Program-made: the position numbers and the translations under genes
The notes under the pieces: model-generated
The model's input: the letters and a program-made list of their open reading frames with translations, nothing else
Told to the model about the DNA's origin: nothing
The model's database searches: none
Part shown: positions 12,715-22,812 of the stretch, in pieces
Layout of the letters: the number at the start of each line of letters is the position of its first letter
Position numbering within the stretch: position 1 is the stretch's first letter
Source of the DNA: Dillenia suffruticosa
Lineage: Eukaryota; Streptophyta; Magnoliopsida; Dilleniales; Dilleniaceae
NCBI GenBank assembly: GCA_033439265.1
Contig: JAVTVX010000013.1
Coordinates: 21,184,500-21,248,499, forward strand
Reading direction: 5' to 3'
Length of the DNA: 64,000 bases

Positions 12715-13278
12715 CGGTGCTTTTGGTTTATATTTGAGAATCGGAATAAAAAACTTTGGGAATCAGAATCGGAATCAAAATCTAATACTCTTATTCGATT
12801 TGAAATCTAAAATGGATTTGATTACCGATATTGATATTTGTTTATATATTTTTTGAAATGAAAATCATATAATTATCAATTTTATCCTTGATAAAAAATA
12901 TATTAAAATTTTATTTTATTTTGTAAAATTAAAATTACAATTATTATCTATTTTATTTTTTTATTTAATTTTATTTTTTAAAATTAAAACATTTTTAAAA
13001 TTAATATTTTATTTTATTTTTAAAAATGTTTTAAAAGTGCCTTGATAAAATTAATATTTTAGTTTATTTTTTTAATATTAAAACTAAAATTATAATATTT
13101 TTAAAATATTTTAATTCATGGATTTCAATCAAAACCCATAATTTTACTTATGTTTCATAAAATCCATAGATCGAAGATTTCATATTCATACCTTGATTTA
13201 CATTTCCTTAATCCAAACAATTTATATGAGCTTCAAATCTATTCATGATTCGTGTATCCATTAACTAAACACTACCGC
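12715..13278. repeat. Possible degenerate MITE in the superoxide dismutase pseudogene intron
   Basis: The left end GCGGTGCTTTTGGTTTAT and the reverse complement of the right end, GCGGTAGTGTTTAGTTAAT, form a weak terminal inverted repeat around a very AT-rich core. The GGTGTTTGGTT-like terminus and GGAATCGGAAT blocks resemble common plant MITEs. No target duplication found. Confidence 0.35.
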
Positions 13279-13440
13279 AACATACGACATGGGGAGAGAG
13301 AGAGAAAGCATTGGTTGGTTGGGAGAGAGATAAGACCTTGAGCTTGGGAGCTGCCTTTAATGATGGCAACGGCATTTTTAGTCTTAGCAGCAACGGCAAC
13401 TGAAATTGGCGTAAATGTTGGGTTTAAGTGGATAGAAAAG

Positions 13441-13590
13441 CAGTGAATTAAATTAGAAAATTGAATCAGTTGAAATTAAATTAGAAAATTGAACCAGTTG
13501 AAATGCACCCATCGGTGGTGTCACCAAACTCATGCTGCAAATTGAGAAAAAGAAAAAAAAAGAAGGAAACAAAAAACCTGAAAAGGGTAA
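13441..13590 (-). pseudogene. Extra copy of the superoxide dismutase HEFGDTTNGCI exon
   Basis: The minus strand reads GCAG|CATGAGTTTGGTGACACC and then the STG codons and intron-like AT sequence. This is the same exon and flanking intron seen at 12345-12540, but with its acceptor intact and without the 85-bp insertion. It lies upstream of the pseudogene's first exon, so it is a displaced partial duplication. The adjacent motif GAAATTAAATTAGAAAA is also present twice here. Confidence 0.75.
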
Positions 13591-14469
13591 TCATGCATGC
13601 TAAAAAAAAAAAGACCCCTTTACCCTTGCTCAATACGGTCCGTTTAAGCAGAACCAAGAGGATTCCACTTATGATATTAAAAATATAAATAAATTTTTTT
13701 AAAAAAATTTAATTTATTTTTTATTAAAAGGATTTAATGTCCAACGCCCGGATTTCAGGAGTGTGTGTCATGTACGTCCTCTTCACCTACTGTTCAAATT
13801 ATTTTTAAATAATGAGGATCTATCGTTTGACACGTCACTCATGTCGCACAATGTACCTTACTAATGCAATTTTAACTTATTTTCATACTATTTTTGAGTA
13901 ATGGTGTTTGATCGTTCAATGTGATGTTAACATGCCTTGTCAATTTTTTTTTTTTTAAGTGAAATAGTTTGAAAACCAACGTAAAAATAAGATTTTTTTA
14001 TATTTTTTATATTTAGTTTTTTTATCCAAAGGTGCAAAATTAGAATTTTTGAAGGTAAAATTTTAATTAATTACTATTTTAGAATAATGTTAAAATTATT
14101 TTTTATTTAAGGGGTTTTACACTTCACCACTTTTTCCATACTATTTCTGGTGATGATGTTGGACCCGCCAGCATAATTGGAAATAATTTAAAAGTAATAT
14201 TAAAATCGGGAGTATTCTTTTTTTTTTCCTAAGATTTTGCTCATAAAGGGACAGCGAAAAGTTTCTATCCCAATGCAAAGTCGAGTGTGGAATGTCTATA
14301 AACTTTAACTATAAATATTTTTAAAAAATAAAAAGAACAAAATTGTTCGAATTTACTTATTTAATAAATGCATCTATAATCACAATATTATCCGGCTTAT
14401 TTAATTAGCTGAGAGAATCAAATCAAATCATAGATGAGCCAGGCAGCCATTCTTCATGTGTGAACTGAA

Positions 14470-14562
14470 CTTTTTTTTTTTTTTTTTATCACATAAAATT
14501 TGAATTCTGAATTACGGGATTATAGAAAAAGATTGTGATTACTAAATTATCTCCTTGGGGAC
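14470..14562 (-). mobile_element. Mini-SINE, tRNA-like head plus A-tail
   Basis: The minus strand has a tRNA-like head, the box B-like GAATTCAAATTTTATGTGAT, and an A-tail of about 18 nt (plus-strand T-run at 14471-14488). It is bounded by GTGTGAACTGAA (14458-14469) and GTATGAACTGAA (14563-14574), a 12-bp duplication with one mismatch. Confidence 0.65.
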
Positions 14563-14788
14563 GTATGAACTGAAATATTAGGTCATAAAATTCACAGATA
14601 ATCAGTATAATAAGATAAAATATTAAATCTGTTAATCAAATATCAATTTAAAATTAAAAAATGAAAAAGAGTATACTATGAAAACCGCTCCCCCAAATAA
14701 AGTCCCAATAGACTCTCAAATCAGACTAGTGGGAGTATGGTTCTAGAGACCCACAGTGGAAAAAAGAAAAAGAAATGTTGGGCCACAC

Positions 14789-15020
14789 CAACACTTATTT
14801 ATTTATTTATTTTTGTGAAAACACCAACACTTATTGGGATGGGTAAAATGGGCACCTTCGTCCCTAAACTAACTAGGATCGATTTCCCCTAGGCACAGAG
14901 ACGGAAAAAACAATGTTAGGAGACCCGCCCCTATAAAGTGAACTCTGTAATACTTGATCTATATTAGTCGAGATAGAATTTTGAATATCGAGTGATGGCC
15001 AAGCCATCGTACAACAAAAA
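14789..15020 (+). mobile_element. Retroposon-like insertion with A-tail and 15-bp target duplication
   Basis: AAATGTTGGGCCACA occurs at 14774-14788 and 15021-15035. The 232 bp between end in GTACAACAAAAAA directly before the second copy, as expected for a plus-strand retroposed insert. The source family is not recognised; it contains a nested micro-insertion at 14801-14821. Confidence 0.55.
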
Positions 15021-15150
15021 AAATGTTGGGCCACAAAGCCGGATCAGCTGGGTCAGAAAACTGTAACGTTGGGCCTTCACTTTTGAGGATCCTGGGCTGG
15101 ACTTGAAATAGTCCATCCACTAAAAAGGTCTGGCCCATTATTCCTTTTTC

Positions 15151-15241
15151 TTTTTTTCTTTCCTTTTTATACACAAGGATTTGAATTCGAAATCAGCGGA
15201 TTGAGAAGGGGTCGTGACCATTAGTCTATCCTCGTGAGACG
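15151..15241 (-). mobile_element. Mini-SINE, tRNA-like head plus A-tail
   Basis: The minus strand has a box A-like ACTAATGGTCACG, a box B-like GAATTCAAATCC, then TTGTGTATAAAAAGGAAAG as tail. Flanks TTATTCCTTTTTC (15138-15150) and TTATTTCCTTTTC (15242-15254) are near-identical target duplications. Aligns with the copy at 14470-14562. Confidence 0.6.
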
Positions 15242-15751
15242 TTATTTCCTTTTCTTGTTTTTGAAAAATTAAACTTGACATTGTTTGTTGATATCCAAAC
15301 ATCACAGTCCAACAAGATTTAAAAATTTTAATATTAGTTCTCTTTTAAGTATAATTTTATTGATCAGATAGAAGATCAACGACCCGCATCTTTCCTTTAC
15401 TGGTTCGTAGTCAGCGATTTCTGGTTGATCCAACACTGGTACCTTGAAACAAGTAATTGGATTTGGGTTTTATGTATAAAAAAATAAATATCGAGAGAAT
15501 TTTATTTCATAAAAATTTAATTCAATTTGAACCGTATTGATTTGGGCTCGACATAATTATGTACCAATAATTTTAAAATAAAAATCCCATTGGTTCCTGG
15601 TTTGAGTCCCGAGCAACCCATTATCGTATCAAAATCCAATGTAATTGGGTTGGGCTTTATAGTCGTGCTCTCTGGTGCGTAATTCTTTAATTCCATAAGA
15701 ACATCTTTTTTTTTTTTTGCGCTACCATAAGAATATATATATATATATATA

Positions 15752-16206
15752 TGTTAGAAAATAATGGTAAATCAAAGAAAATGACAAAAAGGAAGAATAC
15801 CAAGATTTACGTGAAAAACCCAAGTCGGGAAAAATCACGGACAGAGAAAAGCTGTAAATCCACTATTTCAAAAAATGGTACAAAGAAAGAGAGTGCAAAA
15901 AAAGTGCAGCTACAAAGTATCTAATGATGTTGAAATCCTAAAAATCAATATTGCATAGATAACCTTAACCTATAAATGATAAACGGTCCAATAGTAAAGG
16001 TCCATACTATGGGGCAAACCCCCCACACCCCCCAACAGGATCATTTGTGGGCTACGGTCGGGCCTATCGACCCGAGATTTCTGCTACCACAATAGATCTC
16101 CAATTTTTTGTTCAAAATATTTTTTTCACCAGATAGGTCGCACTGCCAAATAGGTCGCACTGCAAACTTTCGGGCTGGGCAAAAAATTCAGTCACCAACA
16201 CTAACA
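15752..16206. mobile_element. Probable solo LTR (Ty1-copia-like)
   Basis: Begins TGTTAG and ends CTAACA, a 6-bp inverted pair with canonical TG..CA ends, 455 bp apart. Near the start it carries AAGATTTACGTGAAAAACCC, a phrase common in plant copia LTRs. Flanking pentamers ATATA and ATATT differ at one base, but the left flank is itself a (TA)n tract, so they are weak evidence. No internal gag-pol is present. Confidence 0.5.
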
Positions 16207-19200
16207 ATATTGAAAAACAGAGTAATTTTTATAATGGTGAGATGAACCGTGCTTACCCAGAAATGACCCAGATTAGGAAGCCTAAACAAACATGAGAAGA
16301 GACAACAGGAATACAAATATCACCCTCCTACAATGAATAAGGACGTGCCTACTCTTGCTCATCGGTGCTTTGTGGCGCTTGTTGTTAGAAAAATTCTAAT
16401 TTTGGTATTGGTGGTAAAAATTAAAAATAAAAAATAAAAAATTCTAATTTTGATATTTTAAAAGAAAGACTCTTAATTTTGAAGTTTTTTTAATTATTTT
16501 CGATATTAGAGATTTGACTTATCACATTATATGACATTATTATTATTATTATTATTATTTTACTACGTACAACTATGATAATACTTTTTGACTCAGTACG
16601 ATATTAAAACAATTTTTAAGATCGACAAATATTTAGTGGCATGTGGGAAAAAAAATTATGTCACATCTCATGGTTTTGACATGATAAGTAATGTTTCAAG
16701 ATCGACAAATATTTTAAATAACAAACGACACAGTTTAATGGTATAAATTTTATATATAATAATTTTAAATTTAAATATTTATATAATTAAAAAAATTGAT
16801 AAATATTTTATGAAAATCCAAAATTAAGATTTTTTTTATTTGTTAATATTAGAATTATGATTTTCTCCTCACTGGTCTAAAAAATATTGCCATAATTTGA
16901 ACGTTTGATATGTCATCCTCATCTATCTAATGCATGTGAATGAAAAATGGTGATAATCATCACGTTCCACCAGGTTCCACCGCCCCCACACCGACCATCG
17001 AGCCCCCGCAAACATATATTGAATAAGTCTTGGCCATTGATGAATTTTAAATGTGGCCACAAAATTATTTCTCTTTTTTAATTAAAGGGTTTCACGAGAA
17101 CAGATACATCCCATTCAACCGGCATTTTTCAGCCACATGCATTGATTTTGATTACTTTTCTTCTTCTTCCTTCTTTTTTTTTTCTTTTTTTCCTAAGAAA
17201 AAAAATTCTATTCATTTTGAAATTACTAATGTTTGTTGCTAAAATGACCTTGATTTATTTCATGAATAGCACACTTTAATTATTTCAAGTTATAATTTTG
17301 AAATTATACATATAATTTAAAAAAAAAAAAAGGAGAGAGAGAGCCTTCGCCACTCATCCCGGGGATAAAACATAGTAGTTGAATGAATTTCTAGCCACGA
17401 GTCTCTGACTTGTAGGTGAGGTGGATCTTTAATTCTTTGCATTTATATCTTGGCTGAAAAGGACCTGCTTTGGACGGAAGCTCATGAAGAACTCTCTGGT
17501 CCTCGTCTGTGAAGAGAAAAAAGATGCTGCCCATGAGTGGTTTTCACTTATCATTTGACTGAAACGTTCCTTAATGAGGTCAGATCCTACAATTGATGGG
17601 TTTTCTGAATTTACAATCTTCAAATTGAAGCCTTGTTTTCTAATACTTAGAAATGAATACTCCGCTGATGAACTCAACTCAAGTAATATCAATCTCCAAC
17701 TTTTTTATAATTGAATCGGATTCAAGTCTAGTAGTAAATCAAAAAACAAAAAAAAAGAAATGAATATTCCGGAGAGCCAAGAGAAAAGTTGATGACATCA
17801 TTCTTACAGCACGCCTAGATAAGGAGAGACCAAATGATGAATACTCGAGTAACCAGAAGAATCCGAGACTCTTGAGAAAAGTCTACACATCATTTGAATG
17901 AGACCCTTGATTCTCCCAAACCCCAAAAAAGCATACCTTCGTGATCTTCTGCTTGTATTAGAGATCCCTCACTTTGGATTAATGAGGTTGATTACGAATG
18001 CTTATCCAACCTTTGTTCCTCCAAAAAGCATGCATTCTTAAAGTAGAATTTCTTATTCACTTTCCCCTACAGTTCAGTTCTAGGTGGGGCTGAAATCTAA
18101 AATGTGATTTTGCCGTAGTTTAGACATACAACAACTTCTTTGAAATTGTCTACCAATATATATATTGGTAAATTCAATAAATATGCATTAAGCTTAGAAT
18201 ATGAAACGAAAATTACACACATATTGGAAAAATATTTGCCAAACATAATTAAAAAAGAAAACTAAGAGTTTCATCGATCACTTCCCATTTTTAAAACAAG
18301 AATTGCTAAAAGAAAGCTCATGCAAGGATTAATTAATGTTGAATACCCTTTTCATTTTCAAGTTACAATTGGGGAGAGCAGAACAAAAATGGGATCCCCA
18401 AAATCCGGAGAAAAATATATTGGCCCCTCGAGAGTCACGTTGTACCTTGGTCCCCACCCCAGTCAAAAGTAGTGAAAGCTGGGATTGTCTAAAGCCTGTC
18501 CATCTCCAGTGCAACGGACTCAATTCTTTTTTATTACTTGGATATTATTATGTCGACCACCCAATCACAGATGGCCAACCTCGCACCCATATCCAATTAT
18601 TTCCCCCCAATTCGACGAAAGACGAAGCTGACCCTACATTCTCATCCCAGCCAGAGGCGTGGTCTTCATCGTCCACTTCTTTTGGGCGCAGAATATTGTA
18701 TAGGATCAAGAATATTATCATGTCTTTATAAAGAATCAATTAGGTTAGCCACATACTTATCCCGTGCGTCGGATAAGACTGCAAGTAACCTGATTCAAGC
18801 CAAGGGCTGGAATTTTTTATATTCTTCGAAGAAAAAAATATGGCTTGAGCATGTTGTGCTCGTGACGGAGCTGAGAAAATTAAATTCATCAAAATGTGAT
18901 ATTTTTATATTTTTCTTCAAATTTGTGCAATTAACTATTTCTTCATGGATAACAGAAGAAGGGTGCCTCGTAAAGTCAAAATTTCTCACGTGGTAAATGT
19001 AGCCGTCCGAGAATACTAACCGTTGAAATCAAGAATAAGGCCTTGGTCTGCGAGGTATTATATCAGTATTTGGCCATGAATCACCAGAGACAAGTGGTAC
19101 ATACTATTAAATCACCATGTGAAATAACGTATTAAGTCAAAAACAAAAATATAAAACAAAATAGAAGAAAGAGAGAGAGAGAGAGAAAATTATGGAGGAA

Positions 19201-19784
19201 TCGATTTAGCTATGTTGGTTTGGCGAACACCCCAGCTGTTTTGGGTTCGATTTTAAACATAAAACACGATGAATACATTGGAGTGATGCTCAATCGGAGT
19301 AAACTTGAGAATATTTATTATGTAGAAATTCTAAAACAGTAATTTCAGAAAATTCAGGGTGTAAGAAGTCAAGTTACAGATCAACACGAAGTGGGACGTC
19401 TTTTCGTTGCGGTTGAAAAGAATGGTGAAAATTGAGGTGATTAGACCTTTTGTTTCTAACACATTAATTTCATTTATATGTATCTACAGATGTACTTCAT
19501 TGAATTTGAATATAAATAAAAACATAGGGTTGATGTTGATTTCATATGTCGAACCAAAAATAATTATCTGTGGACCACATTACAACAGTTTTGATATTGA
19601 CACTCCCTCCAAATTCCAATGCCTTGCTTCTCCATTGCAATTTGGCACCTATCATGATATTCCGATCACAAAATCCTTTCGATTAAAAATTAATAACACG
19701 AATAAAGAGAAGGAAAATAAGAGTATGGAGGGTTTCATTATTTTGGGTGGGGGGGGGGTGGATTTATTTTTTTATTTTTTTATT

Positions 19785-19985
19785 TTTTATTCTTATCAAT
19801 GTTATCCGAATTTTATCCGATTAATTTAATTTGAGTATTGTGAAACTTATTTTTAAGAATTAACTCTTCCAAATTCTTTTTCGTCATTTTTTAAATTTGA
19901 AATTGAGATCTCTAATTAAAGAATTAAAGTATTTGACCACTTAATTCAAAAGAGTTTATTTAAAAAATTTTATTTTATGAATATA
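19785..19985 (-). mobile_element. tRNA-derived SINE, family A
   Basis: Plus-strand T-rich run (minus-strand tail), then ATCCGAATTTTATCCGATTA, GAGTATTGTGAAACTTATTT and, at the far end, the box A region GACCACTTAATTCAAAAGAG. Collinear with 29670-29859. Body moderately decayed. Confidence 0.65.
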
Positions 19986-20502
19986 TATTTTATTTGACAA
20001 CATTGATACAGAAAATATAAGTAAATTTTGTAATTAGTCAAAATTTTTAATTAAGTATGATTAATTTTTTTGTGAAAAATAACCAAATTACCCTAAAAAT
20101 TTATTTTTCGAGCTTCTGCGGTTGTACCACAACAATGAATTAAAGCAAGAGAAGCAGGGAGATAGAAAATTGCACAATCATGAATGACTAGTTAATAGAT
20201 CAGCTAACAACCCTTAGTCAAATCAATCGTGCCCTAATAAACAAATTATTACAACAATTAAAAATCCATTAATCTCATCCGAGGACACATCATCCCATCC
20301 AGAACTTATCATTATGGTTTTTCGTTTTTTAAATCTTAAAAATGTAATTCTATCTCGAAGCCTCTGAGCCGTCCGATCATCAAGATTGTCAGAATTCTGG
20401 TGCGCCTCACACATAGACTAATCGGGTTGTTAAACTTTTGGAAATTTATTTAATTTTTGATAAAAAAACCGAATTAGAAAAGATGCGATTCAATCATTCC
20501 AG

Positions 20503-20581
20503 TTTGATGGTTACATTTTTCACCCTTGCTCCCGTCACACGAGAATCAAATCTCATTATAAAAAATAAAAAATAAAAAAAA
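20503..20581 (+). mobile_element. 79-bp mini-SINE with 11-bp target duplication
   Basis: AATCATTCCAG at 20492-20502 recurs at 20582-20592. Between them are a box A-like TTTGATGGTTAC, a box B-like GAGAATCAAATCTC, and a tail of A with two interrupting T (20560-20581). Only about 55 bp of head precede the tail, so there is no separate SINE body. Confidence 0.65.
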
Positions 20582-21338
20582 AATCATTCCAGAGACGAAT
20601 GAAAAGAGGACAAAAGACACGGTGAAACCATGTTTCGTGTCCCTTATCCTCTTGTCCCACATGTCATCTATGATCATGACAGCTCTGCGTTTGCGTTGCT
20701 GTACGAGTACTAATACCTAATTGATTTCCATAAAAACAAAATCCATAAATTATAAAAATGGGGATGATGTTTATCATGACCATACTTTGGGATGGACGGT
20801 TCGCTTGAAAATTTTGAAAATAATTAAAATTATTATTTTTCTCTTGATAAATTTTGATTTTAATTCAATCACAAAGTTTTCGATATAATTATTTATTTTA
20901 AGGATTTTCTTTTCTTCATTGGCTTTTACTAAAGTTTTCGCCTGTGAAAGTATGATTCTTCGTGATTAAAGAACTTTTGTGAAATATTAAAGAATAAATT
21001 TGGAATATTCTATCTTATTTCAGAATTATTTCTTCTTCTTGCACTGTTCTACAATGATTTATTCTTTTTTTAATTTTATTGTTAAAATTAATATATTGTA
21101 TTACTTTTGAAGGCACACCACTTTTTAATAATAATTAAATAAACAGTATATGCATATATATATATATATATACATATATATAAAAACATAAATAATTATG
21201 TGGTTTATAAAAATTGAATGATGGACCGGGGCCGTCATCATTTTATTTTTATAATTCTATTTTTTAAATATAAATATGATTTCCTCCTCACCCATAAACC
21301 GGCTACACCTGGTCACCAAAGTCCCCCACACTCCCATT

Positions 21339-21346
21339 ATAAGTAC
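21339..21346 (+). promoter_or_regulatory. Putative TATA box of the TIP1 gene
   Basis: TATAAGTA lies about 140 bp upstream of the ATG, which would give a leader of about 105-110 nt that includes the GA tract. A longer (TA)n tract at 21150-21184 is too far upstream to be the core element. Confidence 0.5.
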
Positions 21347-21402
21347 CCTCGCCATACTCTCCAACACAAAAGTCAGTGGCATCACTATCATTTCCACTCC
21401 AG

Positions 21403-21404
<2 letters not shown>

Positions 21405-21443
<39 letters not shown>
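21405..21443. repeat. (GA)n microsatellite in the TIP1 5' leader
   Basis: Pure GA run ending about 36 bp before the ATG at 21479; it lies in the inferred mRNA leader. Confidence 0.9.
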
Positions 21444-21445
<2 letters not shown>

Positions 21446-21478
21446 CTGTGCCGTGTGATCTCAATCGGACGATACAAA

Positions 21479-22812
21479 ATGCCGATCAGAAACATCGCAG
21501 TAGGGAGGCCAGAAGAAGCAACACACCCAGATGCACTGAAGGCTGCACTGGCCGAGTTCATCTCCACGTTGATCTTCGTCTTTGCCGGTGAGGGCTCAGG
21601 CATGGCGTTCAACAAGCTGACAGACAACGGGTCCACCACCCCGTCTGGGCTTGTAGCTGCCGCGCTGGCTCACGGTTTCGCTCTCTTCGTAGCCGTCGCC
21701 GTCGGCGCCAACATCTCCGGTGGCCACGTCAACCCTGCTGTCACCTTTGGTGCCTTCGTTGGTGGGAATATCACTCTCCTACGTGGGATCCTCTACTGGA
21801 TTGCTCAGCTTCTTGGCTCAACTGTCGCTTGCTTACTCCTGAAATTCGCTACTGGTGGCCTGGTATGACCGGTTTTATGACAGTCAAAAAAAATGAAATG
21901 CTTTTTTATTTCCCCACTAATTTTTGTGTTCGAAAGTCTGTAGCAGATAGGAAAGGTATTAACCATTTCAAAAATAAAAAATAAAAAAAAAAATCTTAAA
22001 AAAAGATGCCCAAACCCGCTACCCGTTGGTTTTTACAATTTTTAATATGATGTTACTCTCAACAAAAATCAACTTTTAGATTTTTTTTTTTTTTTTTTTT
22101 TTTTTGCTTATATAGTAATCCGGATAGAATTCAAAATTTTAAAAAGTATATAGAACATTATTTTAAAGCCTGAATTTAAAAATTGGCTTGAGTTAGACTT
22201 CAAACTCTCTTTACAATCTAAAATCAACTTTAATAAAATAATTTTCAAAATTAACACTTTAATGGAGTCATCTTATTATCAAATTTACCCTGAACAAAAG
22301 GCCGGACTTGATTTGAAGGCCGCGCTGATCCAAATATCGGTGTTGTAGAAAACAAATATTTTGGTTCATTTTGTTTGAACTCTTATTTTTTAAGAAAAAA
22401 AAGTTTTTGGTTGCTTAAATAATTTTTGTGTTTTTGGCAGACCACTTCGGCATTTTCCCTATCATCCGGTGTGAGTGTGTGGAATGCATTCGTGCTTGAG
22501 ATTGTGATGACATTCGGACTCGTTTACACAGTGTACGCGACCGCAGTAGACCCAAAGAAGGGCAGTTTGGGAATTATAGCACCAATTGCAATTGGTTTCA
22601 TTGTGGGTGCTAATATTCTTGCTGGTGGTGCCTTTGATGGGGCTTCAATGAACCCAGCCGTTTCGTTTGGGCCGGCCTTGGTGAGCTGGTCCTGGACCAA
22701 CCACTGGGTCTACTGGGCTGGTCCTCTCGTTGGTGGTGGACTTGCTGGGCTCGTCTATGAGTTGTTCTTCATTGGCCACTCTCACGAGCAGCTTCCAGCC
22801 GCTGATTACTAG
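21479..22812 (+). CDS. TIP1: Tonoplast aquaporin, TIP1 type
   Basis: Two exons, 21479-21862 and 22441-22812, encode 251 residues; the intron is GT-AG and phase 0 (CCTG|GTATG and GGCAG|ACC). This is an MIP-family channel for water, and in TIP1 members also urea or peroxide, in the vacuolar membrane. Both half-helix motifs are present: NPA at 85-87 ([11 protein letters not shown]) and at 199-201 (SMNPAVSFG). H65 and V202 fit the TIP1 selectivity filter, in which Val replaces the usual Arg. C118 matches the mercury-sensitive cysteine of TIP1. The ends, [14 protein letters not shown] and EQLPAADY, are typical of TIP1. I chose the ATG at 21479 because an upstream in-frame extension is leader sequence. 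Probably functional; subtype number not assignable here. Confidence 0.96.
21863..22440 (+). other. TIP1 intron
   Basis: 578-bp AT-rich intron with a T-run of about 25 nt at 22082-22105 followed by sequence (TATAGTAATCCGG) that may be a SINE relic on the minus strand. No coding content. Confidence 0.7.

Larger units (their letters stand above)
11689..13399 (-). pseudogene. Chloroplast-type Cu/Zn superoxide dismutase pseudogene
   Basis: Exon remnants appear in order on the minus strand: 13337-13399 (VAVAAKTKNAVAIIKGSSQ), 12615-12676 (GPTTVNVRVTGLKPGPH), 12372-12512 (HEFGDTTNGCISTG, interrupted), 12105-12204 (HFNPNKLKYGAPGDKIRHA), 11984-12015 (GIAETTIVNNQ), 11832-11907 (IPLRGPNAIIGRAFPVHEL then EDDLGK) and 11689-11742 (ELSLTTRNAGGRLACG). 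Most keep splice sites and family-like phases, so this is an unprocessed copy. The GAPGD and VAVAA..KNAVAI blocks point to the plastid CSD2 type. Defects: an 85-bp insertion in the HEFGDTTNGCI exon, a lost acceptor there (CAA for CAG), a 1-bp deletion after RHA plus a 5-bp ATGCT insertion, no visible short exon between the first two, and a GC donor on the last exon. A possible terminal-exon relic with a broken acceptor lies at 11305-11327. Cannot encode an active enzyme. Confidence 0.88.
13600..21200. other. Intergenic region dense in small retroelements
   Basis: No functional gene found in about 7.6 kb. It contains two mini-SINEs (14470-14562, 15151-15241), a retroposon-like insertion (14789-15020) with a nested micro-insertion, a likely solo LTR (15752-16206), a family A SINE (19785-19985), a third mini-SINE (20503-20581), an (ATT)n tract at 16540-16560 and (TA)n tracts at 15733-15751 and 21150-21184. 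Open frames at 17429-17692 and 18538-18996 show no recognisable domain. Confidence 0.55.

Noticed and set aside
17429-17692. 87-codon minus-strand open frame with a coding-like peptide
   Set aside because: No recognised similarity and no neighbouring exon; could be a relic, but nothing supports a gene call.
18538-18996. 152-codon plus-strand open frame
   Set aside because: No domain, Kozak context or splice support; several opposite-strand frames are equally open here, and the composition looks non-coding.
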